Origin: Debaryomyces hansenii CBS767
Lineage: Eukaryota; Ascomycota; Pichiomycetes; Serinales; Debaryomycetaceae
Length of the DNA: 64,000 bases
Direction: 5' to 3'
Assembly: GCF_000006445.2 (NCBI RefSeq)
Contig: NC_006045.2
Location: forward strand, 1,364,001-1,428,000
Shown: positions 1 to 8,777 of the stretch, one piece after another
Layout of the letters: every line of letters starts with the position of its first letter
Position numbering within the stretch: the first letter of the stretch is position 1
Notes under the pieces: model-generated
What the model was told of the DNA's origin: nothing
Seen by the model: the letters and a program-made list of their open reading frames with translations, nothing else
Database searches by the model: none
Translations under genes and position numbers: made by a program

Positions 1-280
1 AGGTTTTGGATTGATCTGCATTTTTTTGCCATCATTAAGCTATTTGGTAGAATGTTATCTACCATATACGACTTCTGCTGTTGCGGGAAACACAATGGTA
101 AGATACATCTTTGGAGCAATATTCCCTTTATTTTCTAGACAGATGTTTGAAAGATTGAAAGTGAATTGGGGAGGCTCATTATTGGGGTTTATTTCAGTTT
201 TATTACTTCCAATTCCCTTCTTGTTTTACAAATACGGTCAGTTATTAAGAGATAAATCAAGGTATGCTTTGAAAAATTAA
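1..280 (+). CDS. MFS drug/polyamine transporter (DHA1-type), C-terminal fragment
   Basis: The reading frame is open from the window edge to a TAA at 278-280, so only the last ~92 residues are present. They contain two hydrophobic segments with a short loop rich in small residues and glycine (AVAGNT, then RYIFGAIFPLF), followed by a final membrane span and a basic tail (FYKYGQLLRDKSRY). This is the usual end of fungal DHA1 proton antiporters of the TPO/FLU1/HOL1 kind, which export drugs or polyamines at the plasma membrane. The exact subfamily and substrate cannot be told from the fragment. The real start lies to the left of the window. Confidence 0.75.
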   Translation, partial: GFGLICIFLPSLSYLVECYLPYTTSAVAGNTMVRYIFGAIFPLFSRQMFERLKVNWGGSLLGFISVLLLPIPFLFYKYGQLLRDKSRYALKN

Positions 281-733
281 TAAACAGTTTTCAACATTCT
301 CTCATATTTTATGTAATACTTGATAGTAGAAACTGTTTTTTTATCTTCTTAGTAATTTAAATTTAATATTCTCGTTTGATACTCTGTTATTGTAGATTAG
401 TAGAACTTTAAAAAACTTGAAACATGTCCTCTAACATATTACTCAGGATAAACATTTTACTCCCAAGACTGATATTCAAGATTTGCAACTATATGTCAAT
501 TGAATATCGTTTGGACTGCTAAACTCTATGCTGCAAATCATAAAAAACACAATTTATTTTGAACTATCAGAATCATTCTCTTCCAATCCATTCATAAATT
601 TTGACTTTCAGCTTTACAAATGCAAAAATCAATGAAGTATACTAGACCTTATTTTGTGAAACATTGTCTTCTCTATTTATTCGGTTCCTGAGAATTATCT
701 CCAAATGTTCCTTAACTTTCTCATTTAGTTTGA
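281..733. other. Intergenic, no gene seen
   Basis: AT-rich sequence downstream of the transporter gene. It contains many stop codons in all frames and no tRNA-like or repeated structure that I can support. Confidence 0.5.
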
Positions 734-1160
734 TTATTTCATTCGGATGAAATTGAATATAGTATCCCTTAAAAATCGTTGGCATTCTTCTTTAGTCAAT
801 CCATCAATTTCCTGAACTGACAGAATTAGCGGCAATTCTTCTTGATTAGCCTGTCTCAAGTCAAGTAAACTTGTCATCCATATCTGTCTTGAGTGAAGCA
901 ATCTCTGTCTTAAGTGAAGAAACCTCTCTCTTGAGTGAAGCAACCTCTTTCTGGAGTGAAGTAAACTCATTATCCATATTGGTAAAGCCAGTCTTGGTAT
1001 TATTTTTCCCGACGTAAACCATTCAGGTGCTTGTCTTAACTTTCATCGATCATTTTTTCTATAATAGATTGAACGACTTCGCCTATACCAGAACATACAT
1101 TATCCGATTGTATATAGGTCTTTCACTAGGTCTTTCACTATCTACTGGTTCTCTCATTTT
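734..1160 (-). pseudogene. Decayed coiled-coil protein gene
   Basis: On the minus strand an ATG at 977 opens a frame of ~35 codons made of seven-residue units (TSLQKEV, ASLKREV, SSLKTEI, ASLKTDM). This is a textbook coiled coil encoded by a 21-bp tandem repeat, ending at a TGA. A frame shift at about 865-880 continues the protein-like text to 734 (QANQEELPLILSV, then KEECQRFLRDTIF). Upstream, 1080-1160 holds another short coding-like stretch with a 12-bp duplication (1116-1139) encoding SERP-SERP. At least two frame breaks make this a relic. I do not recognise the parent gene. Confidence 0.5.
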
Positions 1161-1659
1161 AAATTTATACTAATTTAAAGAGGTAAATTATGTAGCATGC
1201 TACAAAAATCAGCATCAAATCCCTCTGCTTTTATAATGTATGACATAAATTATCAGTACAAATAGGAAAGTACAAATAGGAAGGTACAAGTATGTGTGAT
1301 GCTAAGTTCAGAGGTATACTAAGATAGGTAGGATATTTTAAGTGAGTTTTACATCGAATATATTGGATAATGGTTATGTTACTGTTAATTTGTCTTTTGT
1401 TTATACTATCTAATGCTTCTAATATTGTCAGCTTAGACTGCCTTAACTAGCATGCTGTATAATCAAGCAAAAATATTAAAAAAAAAACAGGAGTGCACAA
1501 AAGTAAATATACATACCATTACATCTATTGATATCAAATGATATACATTCCAACTATCCTAGAGAGGAACCCTAGGTTCATCAGCATCTGTCCATATATA
1601 CTCACATCAAACTCAGCTGTCTTATCTATACTGTAATTCTGTAGTGTTCCTGCTAAAAG
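1161..1659. other. Intergenic, no gene seen
   Basis: AT-rich, with no supported gene. It holds a small direct repeat at 1256-1290 (separate entry) and a run of nine A at about 1481. Confidence 0.4.
1256..1290. repeat. Short direct repeat, 14-bp unit
   Basis: Two full copies of GTACAAATAGGAA(A/G) lie at 1256-1269 and 1270-1283, followed by a partial third copy (GTACAAG). No gene overlaps it. Confidence 0.7.
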
Positions 1660-1950
1660 CTCATATTTTCGACATAAAGATGATCAAACCCATCATCAAA
1701 ACTGTGTACTTCAACTTGTTTCGTGCTAGCATTACACCATATTCATATATTCCTCAGTACCAAGACTTCCTGTTCAAACGGTTCTCTTTTATCTCATCCA
1801 TATCATGTACGTATATGTATTCTACTTCTTTTGCTAAGAAATCCACCCGTTCTGGGTATTCTCTGGGAACATACTTTTGACTTTCATCGAATATGTAAAG
1901 TCAAAGCGGTCACCCGTAGTCTCCCGTAGCCATTTGTTATGTGTTTACCC
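1660..1950 (-). pseudogene. Decayed N-terminal copy of the repeat-module gene family
   Basis: The minus strand is clearly similar to the N-terminal part of the intact gene at 2270-3169. Matching fragments include IFDES-KYVP-EYPE, EVEYI-V-DMDE-KE and YG-MLARNK. The copy starts at an ATG at 1931-1933, then meets stops and at least two frame shifts. No C-terminal part was recognised to the left of it. It shows that this family has undergone tandem duplication and loss here. Confidence 0.75.
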
Positions 1951-2269
1951 TATTGACTCCATACATTTAAATCGAACTATATATCGCTTATTGCGTATCT
2001 TACATTTGAGCTCTAAAAACTAGTTGTGTATGGGTAAGCATTTGATTGCAAATTATATAGACTACCTCTACTCTCTATATTCCAATCACGAGTCTTTTAC
2101 AAACTGGTCTACCCAATTGCATATTTTCGCTACATGCATATATCCATGTAAGGTCCGTAGGTGATGTAGCCAGACTGTGTCTAGAAACGGCGGTTTCTTT
2201 ATTTTCTACACAGATATTGTATTTACTCCAGTATTAAGTATATTCAACACCTGCTATATTCCACTTTCA
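1951..2269. other. Intergenic, no gene seen
   Basis: AT-rich spacer between the decayed copy and the first intact member of the tandem family. Nothing supportable was seen. Confidence 0.4.
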
Positions 2270-3169
2270 CTATTTCTTCAGAAGCAAACTGTGCATTTCA
2301 GCGAATCCTAATTCTTTAATGACGTCTACTACTACATAGCCATCCTTGAATCCGTCATAAAGCCTAATTCCTTCGTTTGGCATCATCAAATAGTAATACC
2401 AATTCTGAAAAGTATATGGATCGTTTGCTTCATTCCTTAATTTCCTAAAAGTCCCCTTCATCTCTCCTATATTCGAAACCGGCACACTTTTGAAGTTCTT
2501 GTGGCTATCAAATTTGGCATTGATCGTAAATACAATTACAATCTTATCTATAATATCGTATCTATCTGACATTATGTCCTTAATCCGGTCTTCGATCTCC
2601 CTTTCGGTAATCACTTTGTAGTTCTTGTAACCCTCATTTATATTTTTAAGCTTGATATACTCATCTAGTATCATATAGGTGCTCAACTCGAATCCCCGGT
2701 ACAATAAATCTTTCTTAATATCATCCTCGTTGCTTACATCTATGTATTTAAACTTAGCGGGTTGGATATTTAACCTTTTGCTCTTATAAGTGTAGACCCT
2801 TATTTTATCTGACCACCCATGTGGACAAATCTCCAGCCAATCTTTTGGGATGCATGCTAGTATATCACCTTTCCCTATAATGTAATTCAGGAATACACCT
2901 GGTCCCATATAATCCTCTTCGATATAATAGTTATCAAATCCATAACAAAAGGTGTGTACTTCACACTTGTTCCGAGCTAACATTATACCGTATTCACCTA
3001 ATGGTCCGGAGCGAAATCTTCTGTTCAAGAGATCCTCTTTTACTTCGTCCATGTCACTTACTTGTATGTATTCTACTTCATCTTTTAAGAAATCTTCAAA
3101 TTCTGGGTATTCTTCTGGAACGTATTTGTGACTTTCATCGAATATATAAATTCGAAAGGTACCTCCCAT
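2270..3169 (-). CDS. Uncharacterised repeat-module protein, tandem family member A (299 aa)
   Basis: I do not recognise this protein. The frame is open up to a TTG at 3253, but its first ATG is at 3169, giving an N terminus (MGGTFRIYIFD) that matches the paralogue at 3883-4929 (MVFNFRIYVLD); I therefore start there. The protein is about 300 residues, acidic and rich in Tyr and Ile, without a signal peptide or membrane span. It is built from about three diverged copies of one module: a beta-like start (hRIYhhD or hRVYTY), then hxYIxVSD/N-xxExK-x-LL-R-F, then an aromatic stretch. The copies begin near residues 5, 125 and 210. The C terminus has a shorter unit ending VVDVIKELGFAEMHSLL. It ends earlier than member B, lacking the last ~40 residues. 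Confidence 0.7.
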   Translation of the reverse strand: MGGTFRIYIFDESHKYVPEEYPEFEDFLKDEVEYIQVSDMDEVKEDLLNRRFRSGPLGEYGIMLARNKCEVHTFCYGFDNYYIEEDYMGPGVFLNYIIGKGDILACIPKDWLEICPHGWSDKIRVYTYKSKRLNIQPAKFKYIDVSNEDDIKKDLLYRGFELSTYMILDEYIKLKNINEGYKNYKVITEREIEDRIKDIMSDRYDIIDKIVIVFTINAKFDSHKNFKSVPVSNIGEMKGTFRKLRNEANDPYTFQNWYYYLMMPNEGIRLYDGFKDGYVVVDVIKELGFAEMHSLLLKK

Positions 3170-3519
3170 ATCTATTTGTATTATGTTCTTAGCACTTAAT
3201 TTTAGATTTTGAAGCCTATTTATTCTAATGCGTATCTTTTCATTTGTCGCCAAAGCGGATTTTCGCAGCTTATTGATCCCTACACCTCAACATCCCTACA
3301 CCTAAGCTATTCCTAGTGTTTATATTAATTTAACACATTAATAGCCAAGCACGGCATTTAGGTGTTAACTACAACGTATATCGTTACACCGATAAATTCT
3401 AATTCGACGAAGAAATAACGTAGTATGCCACCGATTATGGTTATTCATGAATCGTTGTATATACTTCTAATAATAAATAATATGCCGAAGTCAACACTAC
3501 TGCAACGCAAGCTTACTTC
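3170..3519. other. Intergenic between tandem family members
   Basis: 3170-3253 is open in frame with the downstream gene but has no ATG, so I treat it as leader. The rest is AT-rich with no gene. Confidence 0.4.
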
Positions 3520-3720
3520 GACAAGTATATTTTCTTAGCAAGTCATGTAATTCGGTATATTTTAAATTCTTTACAGCATCTACTGACAACAAATTATGTG
3601 GGCCGTAAATCTTAATTCTTTGCTGGACATCAATACTTTACTACTTTTTTCAAACAAATCGTGTAATTCGTTAAATTCCACTTCCTTAATGGTGTCCACA
3701 ACCATTCAATTAAACGTGTC
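3520..3720 (-). pseudogene. Decayed C-terminal copy of the repeat-module gene family
   Basis: Read on the minus strand from about 3705, the text VDTIKEVEFNELHDLFEKS matches the C-terminal module of the intact neighbour (VDTIQNMGFSEYHDLFREMS). After a frame shift near 3635 it continues as IKIYGPHNLLSVDAVKNL and YTELHDLLRKY, matching the final module (IRIFDGFDYVTVDEYKGL, YQIKDLFREH). It therefore keeps the C-terminal extension found in member B but not in member A. It lies immediately downstream of member B, as expected of a tandem duplication that has decayed. Confidence 0.75.
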
Positions 3721-3882
3721 ACTATATGTGGGCATTTTAAGAGCGAGTCCTGTCGTGACAGCACTAGATGTTGCAACTTTTAGGATGATATCACTATTTC
3801 TTACTAGTCTCTATGGCGCTTCACCACCGGTGCAATTGCAGTTATTCCGAATAGATCATTTATGCCTCTATATATCCCAAAA

Positions 3883-4929
3883 TTAGCGCAAAGTGGCATT
3901 GTTTCCATGACGATGTTCTCTAAACAAATCTTTGATTTGGTAGTATTTTAAACCCTTATACTCGTCCACGGTCACATAATCAAAGCCGTCGAAGATTCTT
4001 ATTTTATTGTCATGCATAACCACATGGTACCGACTCATTTCACGAAACAAATCATGATATTCAGAGAATCCCATATTTTGAATAGTATCCACCTCCATCC
4101 AGTCATACCTGTACTTGTATGCATTATAGAGTCTAATTTCTTCATCAGGTATTACCAAGTAACAGTAACCTCTTTGAAAAGTATATGGATCCTCTGCTTC
4201 TCTGTATAATTTCTTGAACGTTTCCTTCATCTCTTCTACATTTGAAACCGGTACGCTCTTGAAGTTATTGTGGTCTGCAAACTTCGTATCAATTGTGAAT
4301 ACAATAATGGTCTTATCTTCGACATCATATCTATCTGCTATTATGTCCTCCCACCTGTCTTCTATTTCCTTTTCAGTGATCAATTTATGGCTCTTGTAGC
4401 CCATCGATTTATCTTTGATCTTTATATCTTCATCTAATATTATGTAAGTGTTTAGCTCGAGCCCACGGTATAATAAATTGTGTTTAATATCTTCCTCGTT
4501 GCTTACATCTATGTATTTTATCTGCGGATGTTCGATTGATAACCTTTGGCCATTATACGTGAATATTCTTAATGTGTCGAATTTTCCATTTGACTCGTTA
4601 TTCACCCATCCTGCTTTTTTAATATTATCTAAAAAGCTACCTTTACCATTATGATTCAGTATTATGTCTACTGGATACTCGCAATCTTCGACGTAAAAAG
4701 CATCAAATGCAAATTCATAATTATGTATTTCGTACATGAACGGTCCTCGTAATATAGCATAATCCATTATGCCTCTATATTTGAATCTTCTATTCAAAAG
4801 GTCCTCTTTCACCTCGTCCATGTCACCTACTTGTACATATTCTGCTACACCTTCTCCAAATGAGTCAAATTCCGGGTCATATATGTTGTCATTGGCATCT
4901 AATACATAAATCCGAAAGTTGAATACCAT
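3883..4929 (-). CDS. Uncharacterised repeat-module protein, tandem family member B (348 aa)
   Basis: Paralogue of the gene at 2270-3169, starting at an ATG (4929). Module 1 begins at residue ~5 (FRIYVLD, then YVQVGDMDEVKEDLLNRRF). Module 2 begins near 120 (LRIFTYNGQRL, then YIDVSNEEDIKHNLLYRG). Module 3 begins near 205 (IIVFTIDTKF, then VPVSNVEEMKETFKKL). Two short C-terminal units follow: IRLYNAYKYR with VDTIQNMGFSEYHDLFRE, and IRIFDGFDYV with VDEYKGLKYYQIKDLFRE. No signal peptide, membrane segment or catalytic motif is evident. The repetition suggests a beta-rich scaffold or binding protein, but this is inference only. A 9-bp minisatellite lies about 35 bp upstream of the ATG. Confidence 0.75.
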   Translation of the reverse strand: MVFNFRIYVLDANDNIYDPEFDSFGEGVAEYVQVGDMDEVKEDLLNRRFKYRGIMDYAILRGPFMYEIHNYEFAFDAFYVEDCEYPVDIILNHNGKGSFLDNIKKAGWVNNESNGKFDTLRIFTYNGQRLSIEHPQIKYIDVSNEEDIKHNLLYRGLELNTYIILDEDIKIKDKSMGYKSHKLITEKEIEDRWEDIIADRYDVEDKTIIVFTIDTKFADHNNFKSVPVSNVEEMKETFKKLYREAEDPYTFQRGYCYLVIPDEEIRLYNAYKYRYDWMEVDTIQNMGFSEYHDLFREMSRYHVVMHDNKIRIFDGFDYVTVDEYKGLKYYQIKDLFREHRHGNNATLR

Positions 4930-5596
4930 AGCTGCTTGTTATATTCTTGTTGCAATATCCTCTATTGTACGTATTGTACATATTGTACATATTGTACATA
5001 TTCTCTTCTTTACATTCTATGCATTTTCCCAGTCACTAGGGTTCTCGCCCTCTATTCTACATTACTCATATGACCGTTTCATCTCTCGTCCGACTGAGTA
5101 CTGTGAAAAAAAATTTCACCATTTTGTGTCACCGATCATCTTACTCTCAAAGTGAGGAAGTTTGCGTACTCAAAATAAGTGAACTGAAAAAATTTCAATA
5201 ATTCTTTTACTCTTCCAATAAAGCAAAACTTAGAGTATGTATAATACCAACATGTCTAATAAGTCGTAATGACATCTAAAGTACCAGTATAACCCGTTAG
5301 TAGGAATAGAAACAGATGTAACATGATTGAAGTGAATAGATTATGAATGAAATGAATATTTAGCATTATATTAAAGATTTTTCAAAGACATCTAGAGAAG
5401 GAATGAGGAGTCATAAATGCAATAGAGAACATTATTATGGATGATACGATGATAGAAGAGATATATTGTGGATTGAGAGTAATTATTTAATCGATATGGG
5501 ATGTGGAAGTGAATGTAATGTCGATCGTCGAGTGATACTAGTACTTCGGATATAGGACCGGAAACAAGAACAATATACTAACTCGTAATAGCAAAC
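4930..5596. other. Divergent intergenic region upstream of RPS8
   Basis: Serves as promoter for the minus-strand family gene and plus-strand RPS8. It contains the 9-bp minisatellite at 4964-5000; the part next to RPS8 is purine-rich. A near-match to a Tbf1 site (CTAGGGTT, 5037-5044) is too weak and too distant to claim. Confidence 0.4.
4964..5000. repeat. Minisatellite, 9-bp unit x4
   Basis: Four tandem copies of ATTGTACAT (the first is ATTGTACGT) at 4964-4972, 4973-4981, 4982-4990 and 4991-4999. They lie in the promoter-proximal region of the family gene ending at 4929. Confidence 0.85.
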
Positions 5597-6202
5597 ATGG
5601 GTATTTCTAGAGATTCTCGTCACAAGCGTGCTGCTACTGGTGCCAAAAAAGCCCAATTCAGAAAGAAGAGAAAGTTCGAATTAGGTAGACAACCTGCCAA
5701 CACCAAGATCGGTGCTAAGAGAATTCACTCTGTCAGAACTAGAGGTGGTAATGAAAAATTCAGAGCCTTAAGAATCGAAACCGGTAACTTCTCATGGGGT
5801 TCTGAAGGTGTCGCCAGAAAGACCAGACTTGCTGGTGTCGTCTACCATCCATCCAACAACGAATTGGTTAGAACTAACACTTTAACCAAGGCTGCTATTG
5901 TTCAAATCGATGCTACTCCATTCAAGCAATGGTTCGAAACTCACTACGGTATTGCTTTAGGTAAGAAGAAGGCTACTGGTGAAGAAGAAGAAGAAACCAA
6001 GAAATCCAGAAAGGTCGAAAGAAAATTGGCTCAAAGATCTGGTGCTTCTAACATTGAATCTGCTGTCGAACACCAATTCAACGCTGGTAGATTATACGCT
6101 GCTATTTCTTCTAGACCAGGTCAATCTGGTAGATGTGACGGTTACATTTTAGAAGGTGAAGAATTAGCCTTCTACTTAAGAAGATTAACTGCTAAAAAAT
6201 AG
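5597..6202 (+). CDS. RPS8: 40S ribosomal protein S8 (eS8)
   Basis: 201 residues, the usual length for fungal eS8, starting [20 protein letters not shown] and ending LRRLTAKK. This is a component of the small ribosomal subunit. The N-terminal basic segment, the [13 protein letters not shown] core and the C-terminal [15 protein letters not shown] signature are all present. Codon use is strongly biased (AGA, GGT, GCT, TTG), as in highly expressed yeast genes. A lysine/glutamate-rich insert (about residues 126-145) is typical of fungal and plant S8. No intron is needed, because the frame runs from ATG to TAG. Confidence 0.98.
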   Translation: MGISRDSRHKRAATGAKKAQFRKKRKFELGRQPANTKIGAKRIHSVRTRGGNEKFRALRIETGNFSWGSEGVARKTRLAGVVYHPSNNELVRTNTLTKAAIVQIDATPFKQWFETHYGIALGKKKATGEEEEETKKSRKVERKLAQRSGASNIESAVEHQFNAGRLYAAISSRPGQSGRCDGYILEGEELAFYLRRLTAKK

Positions 6203-8332
6203 TTTATTTAGTTTCTGATAGTTATAATTGAACATATACGTGTATATTAGCTATTGTAGTAGTAATTGATGAATGTTCTAGTTTTATGAATTCATGTATG
6301 CTTGAATTGTCTACTAGTTTGTTTCTTGGCGACATACTTGCAATACCCCTTGAACATTTTCTTCGACTAATGTATTTCAGTTGCCCTAATTTGAAATCCG
6401 ACAACAGCTACTACAAACCGTTGTTTCATAGTCCTTCAGACGTATGTCCTGACGTCCATAACAACACCAGATATTAGAACTCTTGTATCTTGACACATAC
6501 TACATTGGTCAAAACTATACATAAACGAACGATTCTACAGTATCAATTCTCCATAATATCATTTATTGGTTCTATAAAACATCTAAACTGTTAGTATTTT
6601 CTCATCGAATTCAAAACGTAATATTGAAATATTTGTCAGAAAAGGCAATAATTTTATCTGCATGTATCTATTTAAATAGAATCAGTACAGGTCTGTGTTA
6701 TTTTTATCATCATTTAAATATCATATATCTTCAGGTTATTACATACAATATGGAATGCTAGGTTATTATTCAATAAAGAATACTAAGAGATATTATTAAT
6801 TTTTTCAATCTTGTAGTGAAATTTTTGAGGGTAAAAATTGTAAAAAGCGGGTAACATTAAGTTTCTAATGGATAACCAGGGTTATCAAATACAGCTTATT
6901 ACATTCGAATGGGACAAGTGATAATGTTTAACTAGTCATTAATAATTTCCTGATATACTCTGATTAACTCTTTTTAATTCACATCTATCTGAAACCCGTA
7001 TATATTATGGTGATCCATGGCAAGTACCCGTCTTAACCTGGATCTTTCCTAGGAATTTCTCTATTTTATAAACGAATTTCCTTAAGAGTATGAAAGCAGT
7101 AAGTCCATCGTACTAGTTATTAGAGACTGCTTATATTCTGTCTACTTTGTCTAAATTGGAACCACGGTGTTTGGTAAAAGTGATGTGTTCCAAATAATCC
7201 AGCAAAATCTTTTTGGATCATACATAGCAGCTAACATCTATTTCAAGATTAAGATACCACATCGTCTAGGTTATAATTGTAATGTTGAATTTATAGTTAC
7301 TAAATCAATTTGTAGACATCCTGCTTAAAAATACATAGAACAAGCAATATCTTTGCTACTTTCATTATTTTTGCAATACTTTTACATTTGCACTATAGAA
7401 GGTTTAATACTCTAGGTGCAGTGGCAGACTATATTTCATTAAATAATTGTTAGGGATCGAGCTATGGCCAAATCAAGTTAGTCTAAATCTATTAGTTATT
7501 AGTTTAGTCTTTACTCATCGTTCCGAACTAGTTTGTCTTTTCTAACTGTTTTGTAAAAAATTGAGTAAATTTAGAAAGGTCGGGTTAATTATTCGTTAAT
7601 TATACTTCAACGTTTCTAATCTTCTAGACCAATAAAAATGATCAAATAGAGATGCCAATTATTATTCGTTATTTCCAAGAATCATGATATGTTAAGCTAT
7701 TGACCCCAATTCGTCCCATCCTTTAAGATCCTTATGTATCTTGAAGAATTCATGCACGTTATATATACTGGTTGTTAAGATTTGGGAAAGGTTCTATTTT
7801 TAAAACAAAGAATAGACAGCTTCCTCTATTACCGTTTACCTTGTCCGTAATCTTATATATATGTATTCAATTGATTCGATTGTTATAACTCCACTTTGTA
7901 ATGATTGTGTTTAAACATTGGGCATATAAGCATGCATGTTGTATACAGGTATAAAAATGGTTCCATATAGATTAGATGATTAACAACTATCAATCGGCGT
8001 TAAATAGTAAGTAATTCCAAATATTGGCTAAGGGCACCATTACTTTTCAATGAATACAAGGTCATTCTATAGTGATAATTAATTAATAAATCGACGTAAT
8101 TATTATTTAGGTTTTTCTATTAATGGTAAATTGTACAAATTATGATTCTGTAAATCAAAAATATCCAAAATGCATAAACAAGACAAAATTCAAGTATTGA
8201 ATAGATCAAGCAGACTGACAGGGGAGAATGTAAAGATATATGTTTTAATTATGGCTAACTAGCTCTACTAATGTCTTGATCTATTTCTTGACACTACTAC
8301 AAAACTTGCAAACCAATTAGTCATAAGAAATC
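6203..8332. other. Gene-free 2.1-kb AT-rich stretch upstream of a tRNA pair
   Basis: Only a 63-residue frame near its left end and its antisense shadow exceed chance, and neither looks like protein. I searched by eye for solo LTR ends (TG...CA), decayed reverse transcriptase text and snoRNA boxes and found none that I can support. This is the longest gap in the window. Regions next to tRNA genes often collect degenerate transposon ends in yeast, but that is only a suspicion here. Confidence 0.5.
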
Positions 8333-8406
8333 GGTCCCTTGGCCCAGTTGGTTAAGGCGTGGTGCTAATAACGCCAAGATCAGCAGTTCGATCCTGCTAG
8401 GGACCA
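8333..8406 (+). tRNA. tRNA-Ile (anticodon AAT)
   Basis: A 74-nt cloverleaf. The acceptor stem GGTCCCT pairs with AGGGACC; the D arm reads TGGCCCAGTTGGTTAAG; the anticodon stem TGGTG pairs with CGCCA around loop CTAATAA, with anticodon AAT at 8367-8369. The T arm contains GTTCGATCC and the discriminator base is A. The internal A and B boxes are intact and there is no intron. No run of four or more T follows before the next tRNA gene begins 18 bp downstream. Confidence 0.97.
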
Positions 8407-8424
8407 TTTCTCTCATTTCACACA

Positions 8425-8497
8425 GGGCGTGTGGCGTAGTTGGTAGCGCGCTCCCTTAGCATGGGAGAGGTCTCCGGTTCGACTCCGGACTCGTCCA
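8425..8497 (+). tRNA. tRNA-Ala (anticodon AGC)
   Basis: A 73-nt cloverleaf starting GGGCGTG and ending CTCGTCC plus A. The acceptor stem carries the G3-U70 wobble pair that defines alanine identity. The anticodon stem CTCCC/GGGAG encloses loop TTAGCAT, with AGC at 8458-8460. The T arm contains GGTTCGACTCC. No intron. Confidence 0.97.
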
Positions 8498-8501
8498 ATT
8501 G

Positions 8502-8508
8502 TTTTTTT
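8502..8508 (+). terminator. Pol III terminator, T7
   Basis: Seven consecutive T residues starting 5 nt after the tRNA-Ala 3' end. It is the first T-run of four or more after either tRNA, so it probably ends transcripts of both. Confidence 0.8.
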
Positions 8509-8777
8509 GCCATATCTATGACATTCAGCTCTTTTTCGATCCTTGAAATCAGCTCAAACATATTAGAATGAAAGCGTCAACAAGAATAACGGCCCATAGA
8601 CATTATTGAAAGAAGACCCTGGATCCATTATGATTGTAAAGCTTTCAATCTAATTTGTCCAAACCGATGAAAGATTTTTTTTGCAACCTTTTGTAAACCT
8701 CATAGCGTTTAAAGCGAATTTATATATTGGATTATATACTTGATCAAACATTGGAATTATATCTGGACTACTCGATT

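Noticed and set aside
3170..3253. Starting the family gene at the TTG at 3253
   Set aside because: Yeast nuclear genes rarely start at TTG. The ATG at 3169 aligns with the ATG of the paralogue.
1..5200. Telomeric or subtelomeric repeats that would place the left part near a chromosome end
   Set aside because: No telomere-like tandem repeats were seen. The plastic gene content is compatible with a subtelomere but does not prove one.
6203..8332. Solo LTR or decayed retrotransposon
   Set aside because: I could not find a bounded TG...CA element with target duplication, nor any pol-like text. Only position next to tRNA genes suggests it.
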